A stretch of DNA of 64,000 nucleotides, from the NCBI RefSeq assembly GCF_034190915.1, contig NW_026947492.1, positions 16,746,001 to 16,810,000 on the forward strand, given 5' to 3'. A model generated the notes under the pieces. It saw only the letters and a list, made by a program, of their open reading frames with translations. It was not told where the DNA came from and ran no database searches. A program made the position numbers and the translations under genes. This document shows positions 12,125-24,020 of the stretch, one piece after another (positions within the stretch are counted from its first letter, which is position 1; each line of letters starts with the position of its first letter). The stretch is from Cavia porcellus. Its lineage: Eukaryota; Chordata; Mammalia; Rodentia; Caviidae.

Positions 12125-13867
12125 TGCAAACTTCTGTGTGAATCACTTATGGGAGAATTATAAAAATAACTGAGACTGAGAAACCACACATTCAACAAAG
12201 AAATAGCATCCAGGACATATTTATAAACCATTTACCTACTTGAAGAAAAAAGGGCAAATTATTTAAGCAGACATTTCATTTAAAAATATATAGATGCCAA
12301 AAAAAAACATTAAAAGATATTCAGCATCATTAACCAACAGAAATACAGATTAAACCAAATGTACTAGGATGAGCTGGAAAGGAACCTGACAGAACCAACT
12401 GCCTTGAGAAGAGAGACCAACTACCTTCTCCTTCCTGCATTTAATTCAAGGGAAGTGAAAACTTATTATTACCGGGAAACATGTCTGTAAGGTACTGAAT
12501 TTGTAATCCTGTTCATTTTTGAGTCTTTACCAAGAATTTTCCTAAATAAACTAAAACTCCAGACACTTCCAAAATTTGGAAATCTGTCAAAGGTGAGAAA
12601 AAAAAAATACAAGCATAGACATTTTCCACAGGAACAATGGCGGTACTTTCTACTGTGCTGTAAAAGGCAACCTAAGTCGTAGTCTCTGGTTCTCAGAAGA
12701 CCACAGCAGCCCAGGCTTAGCAATTGACATTCAGTATTTCTGTAAGGTGTCATGGGCACCTGCTGTGGGAACTTGAATAGATTTGTTCCCTTTGGGTCAC
12801 CCCCTTCCAATCTCCTGTGTGAATTTCTCATGACTCAATCATTGCTTGCTTAGGGGGAAAAATTAAAATTAACCATATTCACCATTAAAGTACAGGAGTA
12901 GGGAGATGCTTTGAATTGCAAAGTGCCTGCACCCCTTTCTAGTTTGTTCATTTGGAGAATGGACTCCATCTAGATTACAGGCTTCATGCTTCTAAATTAA
13001 CAAGAGTTATTTATCCAACTTGTGTTACTGCTGTTACTCATTTTACTCTCACATAAACATAGAGAGGTAATTTAACACAACATCATGATTATTAATCTGA
13101 ACAGTGAAATCAATTGAGAGTATGAAATATATCTTCTCTAGTCCTCTTTATTTCTTTATAAAAGTCTTGGTTTCTTATCTACATTTTTCATTCAAAAAAG
13201 GAGAAAGGGAAGGAAGGATAGATGGTGAAGTAAAAAGAATTAAGATGTCTTATGTGCACAATAGATGTAATCATTATGTACTGCAAATGCATACAAATCA
13301 AACATATCTAAAAAGAAATTTTTTAAGAAGAATGTTAGTAACTAGAACCCTTCTGAAATTTAAGAAGTTTTCTAATGTGACATTTTCAAGTTCACAATCA
13401 GATATATGCAGAGCATGATTTGAGGACATTTGAGAACTAAATGAATGCTGTTCACCTAAAAATGTACAGTAAATTAAAATATCCCTGAAAAGATTTTTAA
13501 TATCAATAACTTTGGAAGGAAATCTAAATTAGATAAATTTTTCTGCATAGAATTATGCATGAAAAGTAGACAAAAAAGACAGACAGACAGAGAAAGAAAA
13601 ATAAAGACTAAAGGAAGTAAAAATTTAGATGAATTAGTGATTGAGTATAGACAACATGCTATGATAGAATGTAAATGATGAATGTATTTTAGATTTTCAA
13701 TTTTTATTTACAATTTCATGACGTATTTTGACATAGTTGACATAAAATTGTCTCTCTGTACTTAAATACACAGCTTAGTAAAGATTTTTCCCTGATCACA
13801 TGCATAGATGAATAATTACATGTGCATGTATACAACTGACATAAAGCCATCATCATTTACATATGCC
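12125..13867. other. Intergenic, nothing recognised
   Basis: No supported gene. A block at about 12370-12830 is less AT-rich than its surroundings but I cannot identify it. A small (GACA)n run sits at about 13577-13592. Confidence 0.4.
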
Positions 13868-14552
13868 TGCAGTGGAGCGAATGCTGGCTGTGATGAAGAT
13901 GTAGGAACTGAGAATGGTCAGGCTAGGAAAAGGATATTAATTCCAATAAAGAAAACTATCAATAGCTCATTGATGTAAATACTGGAACAAGAGAACTTCA
14001 GAATGGAAATAAGATCACAGAAATAGTGGTTGATAATATTCAACTTGCAGAAATAAACCCTAACCAAGCAGCCTGTGTGAATCAATGCACAAACCACACC
14101 TACTGTATACACCGCTAAAATCAAGAAATGCAACCCTGGTAAGACATAGACACATTGTAAAGCAAAGGGCTACAGATGGCAACATAGCCATCATAGGCCA
14201 TTGCAGCCAACACATGACACTCTGAGATAGCAAAAACCAAGAAGAAGTAGAGCTTTATCATGCACTCGGGGTAGGAGATGACATTCTTCTCTGTCACAAA
14301 GCTGACCAGCATTTTGGGAGTGATAATAGTGGAGTGGCAGAGGTCAATGAAGGACAGAATGCTGAGGAGATAGTACATGAGTGTGTGCAGGTGAGCACTG
14401 AGCCCGATCAAGGTGATCATGCCCAGGTTCCCCACCACTGCGATCGCATAGATTCTCAGGAAGACGAGGAAGAGGGGCAGCTGGAGCTCTGTCTGCTCTG
14501 AAATCCCACCCAGGATGAATTCAGTGACTGTGGAAAGGTTTCGGGCTTCCAT
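13868..14552 (-). pseudogene. OR8G-like: Olfactory receptor pseudogene, OR8G-like, 3' truncated
   Basis: The N-terminal half reads cleanly from [16 protein letters not shown] through TM1 (VVGNLGM), ECL1 and [17 protein letters not shown] to [15 protein letters not shown] in ICL2; the DRY arginine is a glycine. The frame is lost near 14121-14133 (after QGCIS). It resumes as [13 protein letters not shown] through the ECL2 block [10 protein letters not shown], then a stop follows NILFLA near 13918. Homology ends at about 13868 in the third intracellular loop, so TM6 and TM7 are absent. The closest relative in the window is the intact gene at 29.85-30.79 kb: both share the N-terminus and an upstream block containing CTEDME. 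It cannot encode a receptor. Confidence 0.92.
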
Positions 14553-14568
14553 GTCTTCTGTGCATTTT

Positions 14569-14590
14569 CTGAAGGGGAGAGAAAAAGTCA
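14569..14590 (-). promoter_or_regulatory. 3' splice acceptor before the OR8G pseudogene ATG
   Basis: The minus strand reads a pyrimidine tract 'tttttctctccccttcag' ending in AG at 14569-14570, 17 bases before the ATG at 14552. This is the usual OR layout in which upstream non-coding exon(s) splice just before a single coding exon. Confidence 0.6.
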
Positions 14591-15889
14591 TTACTAGAGG
14601 GATGTGATTGCTGTACCTCTTTGTGGATAAGGTGCCTTCTTGGTCTCTATATGATCATTTCAGTCTGGTCAATTAATTAAGCAGAATTTGTATCAATTTA
14701 TTATCTATTAATATGCCTTTTCAAATGTAATAGAGTTTTTACATAAGATAATTTCCTTATGTGTGTAATAATTCAGAGTCTTCGGACTGTTATGGCTTGA
14801 AAATTTCAATAATTTCAAGCCAATATATCTGACTTGAGTATTGCAAACTTAAATATGTAGAGATGTTCATGAATTATAGTGATTTAGAACTGATGAGAAT
14901 AAGTTCTATTGGCCGCAATGTTAAACAGAGAGAACTAATTTTGGTAAGAATGAACAGAGATCTAATTATTTTAAGTTTTCCTTTTTCATACAATATTAAG
15001 AAATTAGGGTTTCTGCATAAAATAATGTGCCCTTCAAATATTTTTAAAAAGAATCAACACCTGCAACAATCATTGTACAACTCTATCAGGCTGTAGTAAT
15101 CCACACTTAGCTATTTGTGGTTGTTACATATAATAACTACCTTTGATTTCCTTTGAGGGAAGCAGGACTATTCACTTAATATCTAGGTCTTGAAGTCAAA
15201 GCTACTGTGCTCACACCCCAAACTCATCTTTTATTCATTGATACCACAGGACAAGTAAAATAACCTGCTCACCTCATGATTTTTAAATCTTTAAGAAAAC
15301 AGTATTAACTATTTTATAATTGGTAAGAGATTTATGAATCAGAAAGTAAACATAATTGTCACTGCATTAATACACATTAACACTGTACCAACTAGAAAGT
15401 GAGGTACTTATTGATTCCAAATTATAGAAGGAAAATCTTAGTATTTCTATTTTTTGTTGTGAATTAGAAAACATAGAAAGTGGAGACACACTATTAGGAA
15501 AGTATTAGAATAATAATCATTTATGGTTATATATTTAACCTAATTTTTAAAATTATAAAGTTGGTCTCTTAATCTATTAAACATTGAATAAATACTTTAA
15601 CTATGTCATATAACAGTAAAGTTCCAAGTGATTTAAACTTGAATGTTAAATAGGATGAAATATGGAATAGTTACTTTAATTACTTCATTCCAATCTCTAC
15701 ATATTTCTTTGTTATGATTTCATCTTCTTTGTCTGACTTCTTGAAATGCAATCTTAAATTAATACTTTTTGTTCTTCTTTTTCCTATGTTCGAATACATT
15801 ATCAATTTCCTTGTCAGTCTCAATTAGTTACATCTCAAAAGTTTTTATGTATTAAACTTACAGTATCATTCAGGTCAAAATATTATATA
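14591..15889. other. AT-rich intergenic
   Basis: The first 100 bases resemble the 5' flank of the 29.85 kb OR gene ('ctctatatgat'). The rest shows nothing I can name. Confidence 0.4.
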
Positions 15890-16127
15890 ATTTGTTTTAT
15901 TTTTTTCCACTGAGTCACGTATTATATAAATGAGAACTGGTGACTTTATATATGTTATAGTTTTTTTTCCTATTTCTATTTTAAAAATCTCTCAACTTCA
16001 TTGTGGTCAGTTAACAGACACTAAATTTTATTATATTGTCAATTCCTGAGGTTTACTTTTTAATACAGAATCACCAGGTTTTATACATTTCCCAATGCAT
16101 TTTAAAGACTATACTGCCTAGTTATGA

Positions 16128-16171
<44 letters not shown>

Positions 16172-16500
16172 ATTTATTTCAATTATTCTTAATTCACCAA
16201 TTATGCTTGTATGTTTTATCTGTTTTGTGAAATTTTCACCTGGTGCTGCAATAATTATTCAGCCAATTATGCTAAATATACCTCTAAAATTCCTTATTTT
16301 TTTTCTCTCTCAAATATTCAAATTTTAGGTTGAACCCTTTGTCATTCTGAAATAGCCCATTTTATATTTGACAATGTGTCTTGTTTAACAGGTGTTTTAT
16401 TCTGATTTACATTTATAACAGCACTCATTTTGGGTAATGGTTGCATACCATTCCTGATCTCCCATTAGATTTTTTGTATTCTCAAATTAAACTGCATTTA
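15890..16500 (-). repeat. Old L1 ORF2 fragment, antisense
   Basis: Plus-strand landmarks match the antisense of ancient mammalian L1 ORF2: 'cattgtggtcagttaacaga', then 'cctttgtcattctgaaatag', then 'gggtaatggttgcatacc'. A TA/TG microsatellite has grown inside it. It is highly diverged, with no L1 reading frame left. Confidence 0.65.
16130..16172. repeat. (TA)n(TG)n microsatellite
   Basis: Pure TA dinucleotide run passing into TG. Confidence 0.95.
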
Positions 16501-16745
16501 AAAAAAATCTACAAACAAATGACATGAAAATTTTAAAACAGTGTCACATAAAGTATTAACAAGTTAGCATCAAAGCCCTAGAAATAAAAGCAAAAAGATA
16601 CACACAAGCCTTACACACAAAAACTTAAATCATTTTGAGTCAAAGTTGAAAGACTTAATAAGGGGAAAGATTCACCATACTGACGGATTAAAAGATTCAT
16701 TATTATAAAGACATTAAGTATTTCAAACACCTGTTTAGTTTCAAA
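16500..16745. other. Intergenic, nothing recognised
   Basis: Short AT-rich gap between the old L1 fragment and the LTR. Confidence 0.4.
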
Positions 16746-16750
16746 TCTTA

Positions 16751-17911
16751 TGTGATAATTCGCACTCTGGAATAAAATCCAAGGAAGCAAGTGATTGAAA
16801 TTTGGGGAGCAAAGGCTTTATTTCCAGGCCTGGCAGCACAGTCTCTCTAGGATTGGCCCAAAGACTGCATGCCCCAGAGACTGAAGAAGGGGATTTTAAG
16901 AGCAGGAGAGGGGGAAAAAAAAAACCCGCAGAGCTGTTAAGCTGTTGACTCAAATCTGGAAACTGTAAAGCTGTCCACATAGTGCTGATAACATCAACAT
17001 CGGGAGCCTGGAGCCTTTCAAGTTACTCCCCTTCTGCAGATAAGCATTATCTCGGAATAGCACATCTGCAATATCATTCGGAGAGGAAGGTAGAAAGTTA
17101 ACTATTTTGGGACAGCTTGTTAACAATAACATGTGGAAGGGGGGAGGTGGCTAGTTATCTTGGGACAGCTTATTAGCACTAACACTGAGAAGGAGTCGAA
17201 AGTTACAACAAGTTTAAACTTAAATTTTTACAAGGATTTGGAACTTAACCCTTTTGATGCTTACAGAACAAGAGGAGGTGCATTGGCTAGGGTTAAACTA
17301 TAACATTCTGCCTGTAATTTCTTTGAAGTTAAGCATTTCTTAAGAACAGCGCAATTAGCACATTTTATGACAGACCATCACCAGGTAGGGAAGAGGGTTA
17401 ACAGAAACTGAAACCTTAGGCCTTTATGGCTTTTCAGGAAATTGAAACTTACCTAGATAGATAGGGAGGGGGAAAGGGTAAAGGGAGGCAATATGGTACA
17501 TTACAGGACAGAAATAGGGCGATGTTAATTTTTTGCGGGGGTGGGGGAAGAACAAAGTCAGGTAAGGGTTGTGCTAACAAGGGATTCTCCCTGCATACAA
17601 GCAAGTTACCCTTTCAACAAGTTTAAATTAGGAAAACATCCTGGTTTCCTAAGCAGAGAATAGAGAAGTCAAACAGTAATTAACAACCCCTGTTAGCTTA
17701 TTTTAGCACCACATCTGTTATTTGTAGAGGGCAACAATGGTTAACATATCAGTTAGGTAAGATTTTGCAATTCTTTACAGAAGAGAGCATTGATTAAGAT
17801 ATCAATTAGGTCACCCAGAGGGAGAAATAAAACATATATAAGGTATGGCTATGCTACAGGTAATTTGTTATAATACAAATATAACGAAGCTATTTTTCTT
17901 AGAGTACAACA
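16751..17911 (-). repeat. Probable solo LTR of an endogenous retrovirus
   Basis: On the minus strand the block begins TGTTGTACTC and ends TTATCACA, the TG...CA ends expected of an LTR. It is flanked by TCTTA at 16746-16750 and at 17912-17916, a perfect 5-bp target duplication. A minus-strand AATAAA lies at 16817-16822, about 65 bases from the 3' end, where a poly(A) signal before R/U5 would sit. Two imperfect copies of a unit containing 'ttgggacagctt' lie about 53 bases apart at 17093-17185, like U3 enhancer repeats. No viral coding sequence is seen next to it, so it is read as a solo LTR. The class is undetermined. The boundaries are inferred by eye, and no other copy is in the window to confirm them. 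Confidence 0.6.
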
Positions 17912-17916
17912 TCTTA

Positions 17917-19028
17917 TTCCTGAATATAATACTTAAACAGATAACCAGCACCTTAAGGCAATAATAGAATCTTGATGGAATCATTTAGCGCGTAGATTTT
18001 ATGGAAAAATCTAGCTTTAGTCTACTGTTGCTGGAGAATCAAAATGTTGATTCTCAAAAATTCACTAATATTGGGCTTTCAGAACAGGTGTGTATAATAA
18101 TGTGCTGTCCTTGGAACCATAAACACTGATTTGTGACTGTGTCTTGGAGCAACATCATATATAAGATTAGTAAATGCCCATCTTTCTATAGCCAGCGGGT
18201 CCCAGAGAAAGGAATTTTATGACAGAGCCAACATTTTAGTTCCTCAGTGTGAATAGGACACAGACACAGTCTATTTTCCTTTCATCCAATTAACTGATAC
18301 AGGTTTTTAAATTTGAAGAAGGTAGAGAGTTGTTTTACATCAAAATCTGGAATATAGTTGAGTACAATGACAACATATAATAGCAGAGATTTCCCAGTAT
18401 AGGTGATCACTAGGGTGTCTCATGGAGATTATTGCATCTAGTAATGCATGGTGAAAGGTACACATTTATAAATAAAAGCAGGTTTCTGAATCAATTCCCT
18501 TGGCCCTGTTCCCCAGACAACTTCATCTCTGTAGAATTCGGTCATTTGTTTTCACTTCTTCTAAAGATAATCTCCAAGCTCTAATTGATTGGTTCACATA
18601 GAAAAACAGCTAATTTTATATAAACCCAAATACTGACTCCCAAAAGTGAAGAATAAATTTGAGAACAACAGGTAGAATTTATGAGGATGTTTATCAAAAA
18701 TAAAAAAAATGAGGGGGAAAAAATTGTGAAATATTTTCTTTGTCCTGTCTTTACATAAGGCATGGGGACTTGTTTCAAAAGAAGTGAGTTCAAGGGTTTA
18801 AAAGACAACTAATAACCTTGCATATCAAATGTTGTCTCAACATCCACTGGAAATCCAGAAATCTGAGCTTGAGAGGGGCTGTCAAACAGCTTAGCATAGC
18901 TTCTTCCAGGAGAAACGGTTCTCCTCTCCTTTTTATATTGCTTCTTTCTGTGTTTATCTTTGTATCTCTAATCTTGGCTTAGCTGCTTGAGTTAGCTAAG
19001 TTACTCAAGTGGGCTCTTTTTCTCTCTC

Positions 19029-19030
<2 letters not shown>
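17917..19030. other. Intergenic, nothing recognised
   Basis: No gene, RNA or repeat identified. Confidence 0.4.

Positions 19031-19073
<43 letters not shown>
19031..19073. repeat. (TG)n microsatellite
   Basis: About 21 uninterrupted TG units preceded by a (TC)n run. Confidence 0.97.
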
Positions 19074-19076
<3 letters not shown>

Positions 19077-19632
19077 CTGTAGTTAGGGTGTTCTGACTTT
19101 GTTACTCATGATCAGTAAACTACTACATTAATATGCCTACAGTTAGCAATAGTGTTATAGCCACTTTCAGGTAAGATTGATTACTAGTTAAACTGGTACC
19201 ACTTCTTTCTCAGTGGAATACTTGAAAATTGTAATATATTTCAGACATTTTTCTTCAAGCTCTTGGAATTTTGTAAATCTTCTCAAAAGTTTATTAATTT
19301 TCAAAATTCATATGTAAAGTGATTTTGGCTGTTACAGTGTTAGGCTAAGTTTGCTCAACCCTTACCAGACTTAGTAAATCAGAATCGCTAAAGATAAAGT
19401 TCAGAAAGTTGCACTCTCTCAATAGTAAAATAAAATATACTCTCAAATCCATTTTGATTAGCTATATTTAGGAAAATAGTTGAAACAAGCAAGTTAAAAA
19501 CTAAACAAAACAAGAAAAAATACTTAACTTCTAAAGTTAGTTTAAATAACAATTCTTTACAAACAATACATGCTGGTCCAGATAATTCATATGGAAATGA
19601 GACAGACAAGAGCGTGATTTCCTGTTTTCCTT

Positions 19633-19651
19633 GCCTTCTGGGAGCTGTAGT
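19633..19651 (-). promoter_or_regulatory. ZNF143/THAP11-type binding motif
   Basis: The minus strand reads ACTACAGCTCCCAGAAGGC. It matches the known ZNF143 'SBS' consensus ACTACAnnTCCCAGnnnGC at every fixed position. It lies at the left edge of the GC-richer block that follows. Whether it is bound is unknown. Confidence 0.6.
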
Positions 19652-20635
19652 TTAGAATGGGGCTGTCACACCCTGCCCCTCCCCTCATTTGCCTCCTCTG
19701 CCCTCCCATGGGCTGCAGCCCTGGCCTTCTGTGGCTTCCCTGGTGAAAGGTTTTTGGCCTAGGCCAGATACTGTAGCCCGTAAAGCCAGGAAGCTCCTAT
19801 CTCCCCCCACCCTTAGGAATTACCTCTGGCGCCAAACTAAGACCAATGGGCTACCTGTGCATGCCTAATGCCCCCTTAGGTTCCACCCCAGGCCCAGGCT
19901 ACTTATGTGCCTTACTCCACATGTTCCAAGGGTGGAGATGCCACGCCCCAAGGGGTCAGGGGTGTCTCTCCCCGCATTCCCAAAATAAAGGTTATTTATA
20001 TTTCATACTTTTTATCTTTTCAGCCAGTCCTCCTCCTTTCCCCCACAGTTCTGTCACCTGGCTTACTAGCAGCCCAGTCCTCGCCACTCTGGCTCTCAGC
20101 GTGGGTGCAGTGCCACTGTCAGTTTTCCTCTCCTCATCTCCTGCCATTTCATGTGCTACTTTTGCCATTTTAAAGAAACAAGGGGGGCAGCCAGGTGTGG
20201 CTAAGATCAGGGACGGAGATACCTGGGACCATATTTAACATGTTTTCCTCTCCTGGACCCCCAGCTAGCCTTTCAGAATCTTCCCTGATTTCAACCCCGC
20301 CCCTTCATAGGATCCCACCAGAACAGCTCATCCTGGCCTGGATCCCCGAGCCAATCAGGCCTGCAGCTGCTCTCCAAACAGCACTCTGAGCACCTCTCAG
20401 TCAGTCTAGGAGGCCCCTCCACTGTACTGACTCCTTGTGATGCAGCAGGGGTCCTTGAAAAATAAAGAATGGTAAGCATTGGGGGCTGTTGTCTCTGATA
20501 AGCTCCAGACACCAACAGATAGATAAAACTGGCAGCAGACACCAGCTCCTGGCAGAAGGGACCTGCAATGCCCAGCTCTGCCTCAACAGAGCCCAGGGAC
20601 CTCATGCTGTTTGGCAACAAGATATAAAAGCATCA
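19645..20635 (+). repeat. GC-richer LTR-like or promoter-like block
   Basis: The block is visibly richer in G and C than everything around it. In order it has a C-rich stretch, a CCAAT-type 'gaccaatgggct' near 19841, an AATAAA at about 19983, long pyrimidine tracts, a second 'gccaatcagg' near 20351 and another AATAAA near 20460. Composition and element order resemble one or two LTRs of an endogenous retrovirus, but no target duplication or primer-binding site was found. Short ORFs across it show no known protein. Confidence 0.35.
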
Positions 20636-20813
20636 CTTCTTCCTCTTCTTGTTCTTGTTCTTCTTCTTCTTCTTCTTCTTCTTCTTCTTCTTCTTCTTCT
20701 TCTTCTTCTTCTTCTTCTTCTTCTCCTTCTCCTTCTCCTTCTGCTTCTGCTTCTGCTTCTTCCTCTTCCTCTTCCTCTTCTTCTTCTTCTTCTTCTCCTT
20801 CTCTTTATTATAT
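20636..20813. repeat. (TTC)n polypyrimidine tract
   Basis: About 180 bases of TTC units with TCC and TGC variants. Poly-Ser, poly-Leu, poly-Phe and Lys-rich reading frames across it are artefacts of the repeat. Confidence 0.97.
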
Positions 20814-21795
20814 TTATTCATTTTTAAAGAAATTAATAAAAGTCATACAAAATTTTGAAACAAGATTATAGTAGAGTAACAATGCTTTGTACATTGGGTA
20901 TTGTTATCTTCAAAGTAGTTGCTCATGTTATGAAACATAATGAAGCCCATGGAAAACTATATGTTGAAAAAATTGGAAATTTGGATTTCATTTAAAAATA
21001 TTATTGAAATACTACACTGGATTGGTCTAAATTGTTTTTTTTTTTTTTTTTTATTGCCCAAGAATCCATTTTTTTTATTCACAAGAATCCAATAATTGCC
21101 ATAAGCTATAACATAGTTTCCAAAACCATGTGCCATAGAATTAGATTTCTTTCAATATGTCATTATGGCATGGGATTGTTTTCCTTAGCTCTTAGAGAAG
21201 ACATATCTGTAACACCCAAAACTCTTAGATTTGCCATAAACTGTTTACCACTTAAATGATATGCCCAATTATCACAGTACTTGTACTGTTATAAGTATTA
21301 ATGTTTCCCATGCATTCAGGATGTTAGCAAGACCTGTTCTGAGCCTAGTGTATTACATTTTCAGCTATGAATTTATTTATATGTGGACACTGACAAGATA
21401 AAGCATACAGAGAAACTGGTGAGGATATTGCAAAACAGACAATGATAATCCACTAGAAAATGTCAAAAAAGATTTTTTTAAGTGATCTTATAATAATACT
21501 ATCACCTCTCCAACCTTACATATCCCAAGATGTCATCCTCTTTCTTGCAATGACCATTTTGGCTTCTTTCTTTTACTGTAATCTATCACATTCACTCGGT
21601 TGTTCACATTTTTATTTCCTGTTCCTTATACCCCAAATGATTTTAGCAGACACTTTCTCTGTTGTCTGGTAAATATTTATTTCCTTTTGTATTTCATCTA
21701 AAATTATATTCAACTTTTTATTCTTAATTGGGCCTTTCAGCTACTTGCTCTGATTGCTTTAATTTCTAAACAGCACTTTCTTCCCTCAGAGGCTC
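20814..21795. other. AT-rich intergenic
   Basis: Contains a T-run at about 21035-21052; otherwise nothing recognised. Confidence 0.4.
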
Positions 21796-21885
21796 TTCTT
21801 GCGATGTCCCAGTTTACCTCAAACTCCTGGGCTCAAGTGATCCTCCTGCCCCAGTCTCCCAAGAGCCAGGTCTATAACCAGCAAC
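21796..21885 (-). repeat. 7SL-derived (B1/Alu-like) SINE fragment
   Basis: The plus strand carries 'ctcaaactcctgggctcaag' followed by 'tgatcctcctgccccagtct', the antisense of the central 7SL-SINE domain. It is truncated and old. Confidence 0.7.
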
Positions 21886-22695
21886 AACTAACTCTGATCT
21901 ATGTTATAAGGCTGACGGTATTCCAGAGATCTCCTCCTATGACTTGCCAGTAACAGTTACACTTCTGACACATAACAGAAAGTGTAAAAAATAACAATAA
22001 ATAAATAAATAAATAAATACAGAAACATTTGTCTGAGGTTTCACAATGGTTATTTCTGGACCTAATTAATAGTTCCAAATCAAAGCCACAGAGTAAGGAA
22101 ATCACCTTTGTCTGTCTGATGCCTTAATGTCAAATTTTGCTTGTAGTTTTCTCTCTTTGACCTGTAGGAGAATGGCATAAACGATGCCAGTGAGAGTCCC
22201 AGGCACCCAGTTTGGAGCAGAGTATTTAATACTATCTGCATCACAAGTCAGCAATTTGAACTTTAACTTTCAATTTGCACATTTCCATCTTCATGTTGTT
22301 AAACATTCCCCTCTTTCACAGTCACTGAAATGTTCTGATTGCTGTGTTTTGAAGGCCTGTCCTTGGTTTAAGTAAGCCAGGCACCAAATATCACAGAGAG
22401 AAATAGTCTCCAGTGATTTTTGTTTCCCTGGTGACAGGGAAGGAGTGGATAAAAGGATTGCAACTTAAATTTTTCTAATTCTCTACTATTTTTTAAATGG
22501 ATTCTTGTGAAGCTTAAGTTGTTAATTACAATAAAGGTTTGTGCATACAGATCAGCCATGGACTTTCTAAAAATGCATATCTTGAATTAGTGAGTCTAAA
22601 TAGATTTTGAGACTACATGGGTTACCAGCTCCTAAAAGATGTCACTGGTTCTCAAACATGTTGTGATTAGCAGGTTTTATTTTTATATTTGATTG
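21886..22695. other. Intergenic, nothing recognised
   Basis: Holds a short (AAAT)n run at about 21995-22019; otherwise no identified element. Confidence 0.4.
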
Positions 22696-22699
22696 ATCT

Positions 22700-22793
22700 A
22701 TTTTTGTGTGTGGTTCTGGGATCAAACTCAAGACCTTGAGCCTGCAAGACAAGAACTCTGGCACTGGACTACATCCCTAGCTCCAAACAGATT
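22700..22793 (-). repeat. ID-type SINE, diverged
   Basis: The plus strand reads 'gttctgggatcaaactcaag', then 'gcactggactacatccctag', the antisense of the tRNA-derived SINE body. It is older than the other copies. Confidence 0.65.
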
Positions 22794-23549
22794 TCACAGG
22801 AGCAAGCCATTTACTGGTAAGTTACGTAGTACTGGCAATTGGGTTGATGATTTTAAAATCATTAATTAAATTACATGTGGTTCTCATGTGTATTATCAAT
22901 AACTTTTCCAATACCAAGGAACTGTCCTGCTAATTTGAGTAATCACAGGAGGTAACAGAATGTCCTATATTTAAGTCATGGACTTTTACCACTCAGACCA
23001 GAGCAGCAGTGGATTATGCTTCATATATGCTAACCTGATTTCATGGTTGAAGTCAGAGCTGCTTAAATTCTCAAAATACTGAAGGAGTTTCAGAAAATGA
23101 ATGCTAGCTATCTTCTATACTGATCAGTGTCTTTTGTCTTTAATAATTTATACTTTATGTGTATTGCTATAAAAGTTAAAAATGGTCGCTTTTAGATTAG
23201 TGAAATTTGTATGAGATACAATAAGAAATTTCAATCTGTTTCAACTCTAGTCAACTATATGATGCTGGTCTTTAGAAGACAGTGCATATTACCTTTAGTT
23301 ATAATGTGCAAAATAATCAATTTTAGAAAAAAGTAATGCATAGACTTAAAAGTTGAGATAATAGGACTAGTATGTTCAGTGTGTAACAAGATAAATTATA
23401 TGAGATTGAAAAACTTAAAAATTCCAGAAAAAATATTCTGGAAACCTTATCATTTGAAGAGTGGTTGGAAGAACTAAAGTTAATTTAGCTAACAAAGATA
23501 CAGTCCATTTAATATGCTGCAACTAGAATCAATGTTTAGCATATTTTTT
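22794..23549. other. Intergenic, nothing recognised
   Basis: No gene or repeat identified. Confidence 0.4.
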
Positions 23550-24020
23550 TAAATTTTTTTAGTTTTGTTTTTTATTAGTACATTAGTATATATGTTTGTT
23601 GTGTGGACTTTGTGTACATAACACCTCTTCATCCCTTTTTTCATCCTCTTTTCTTCTTCTCTGTTCCCTCTCCTTCTATCTCTTGATACTTTTCCCATTT
23701 AGAAAAATCTACCTCCACCCCAAAAGAGATCTATCTCCCTACTGTATACTATCACATATTTTACCCTCTATTTACTCTTTGAATTTGTCCTATAAAAGAA
23801 ACAATGTACTATTTAAACTTGCATGCCTAATTTAATTCACTTAAAGTTATGGTTTCCAAGTGCATCCATTTTCATACAAATGACTCAGGTTTAGCTTTCT
23901 TTATGGCAGAGTAATACTACACTGTATATAAGTACCACGTTTTTCTTACCCCTCCAAGATTTAGCTACTATGAATTTTGCTGTCATAAACATTAGTATGC
24001 ATATGTCACTACAGTATGAT
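23550..24020 (-). repeat. L1 ORF2 3'-end fragment, antisense
   Basis: Landmarks on the plus strand are 'ccaagtgcatccattttcat', then 'tatggcagagtaatactaca', then 'gctgtcataaacattagtat', the antisense of the L1 ORF2 C-terminus. Confidence 0.75.

Noticed and set aside
12469..12831. A 120-residue minus-strand ORF as a gene
   Set aside because: No known domain, no splice context, and no support beyond an absence of stops.
20489..20871. Leu-, Ser-, Phe- and Lys-rich ORFs across the TTC tract
   Set aside because: They are translations of a trinucleotide repeat in all frames, with no domain on either side.
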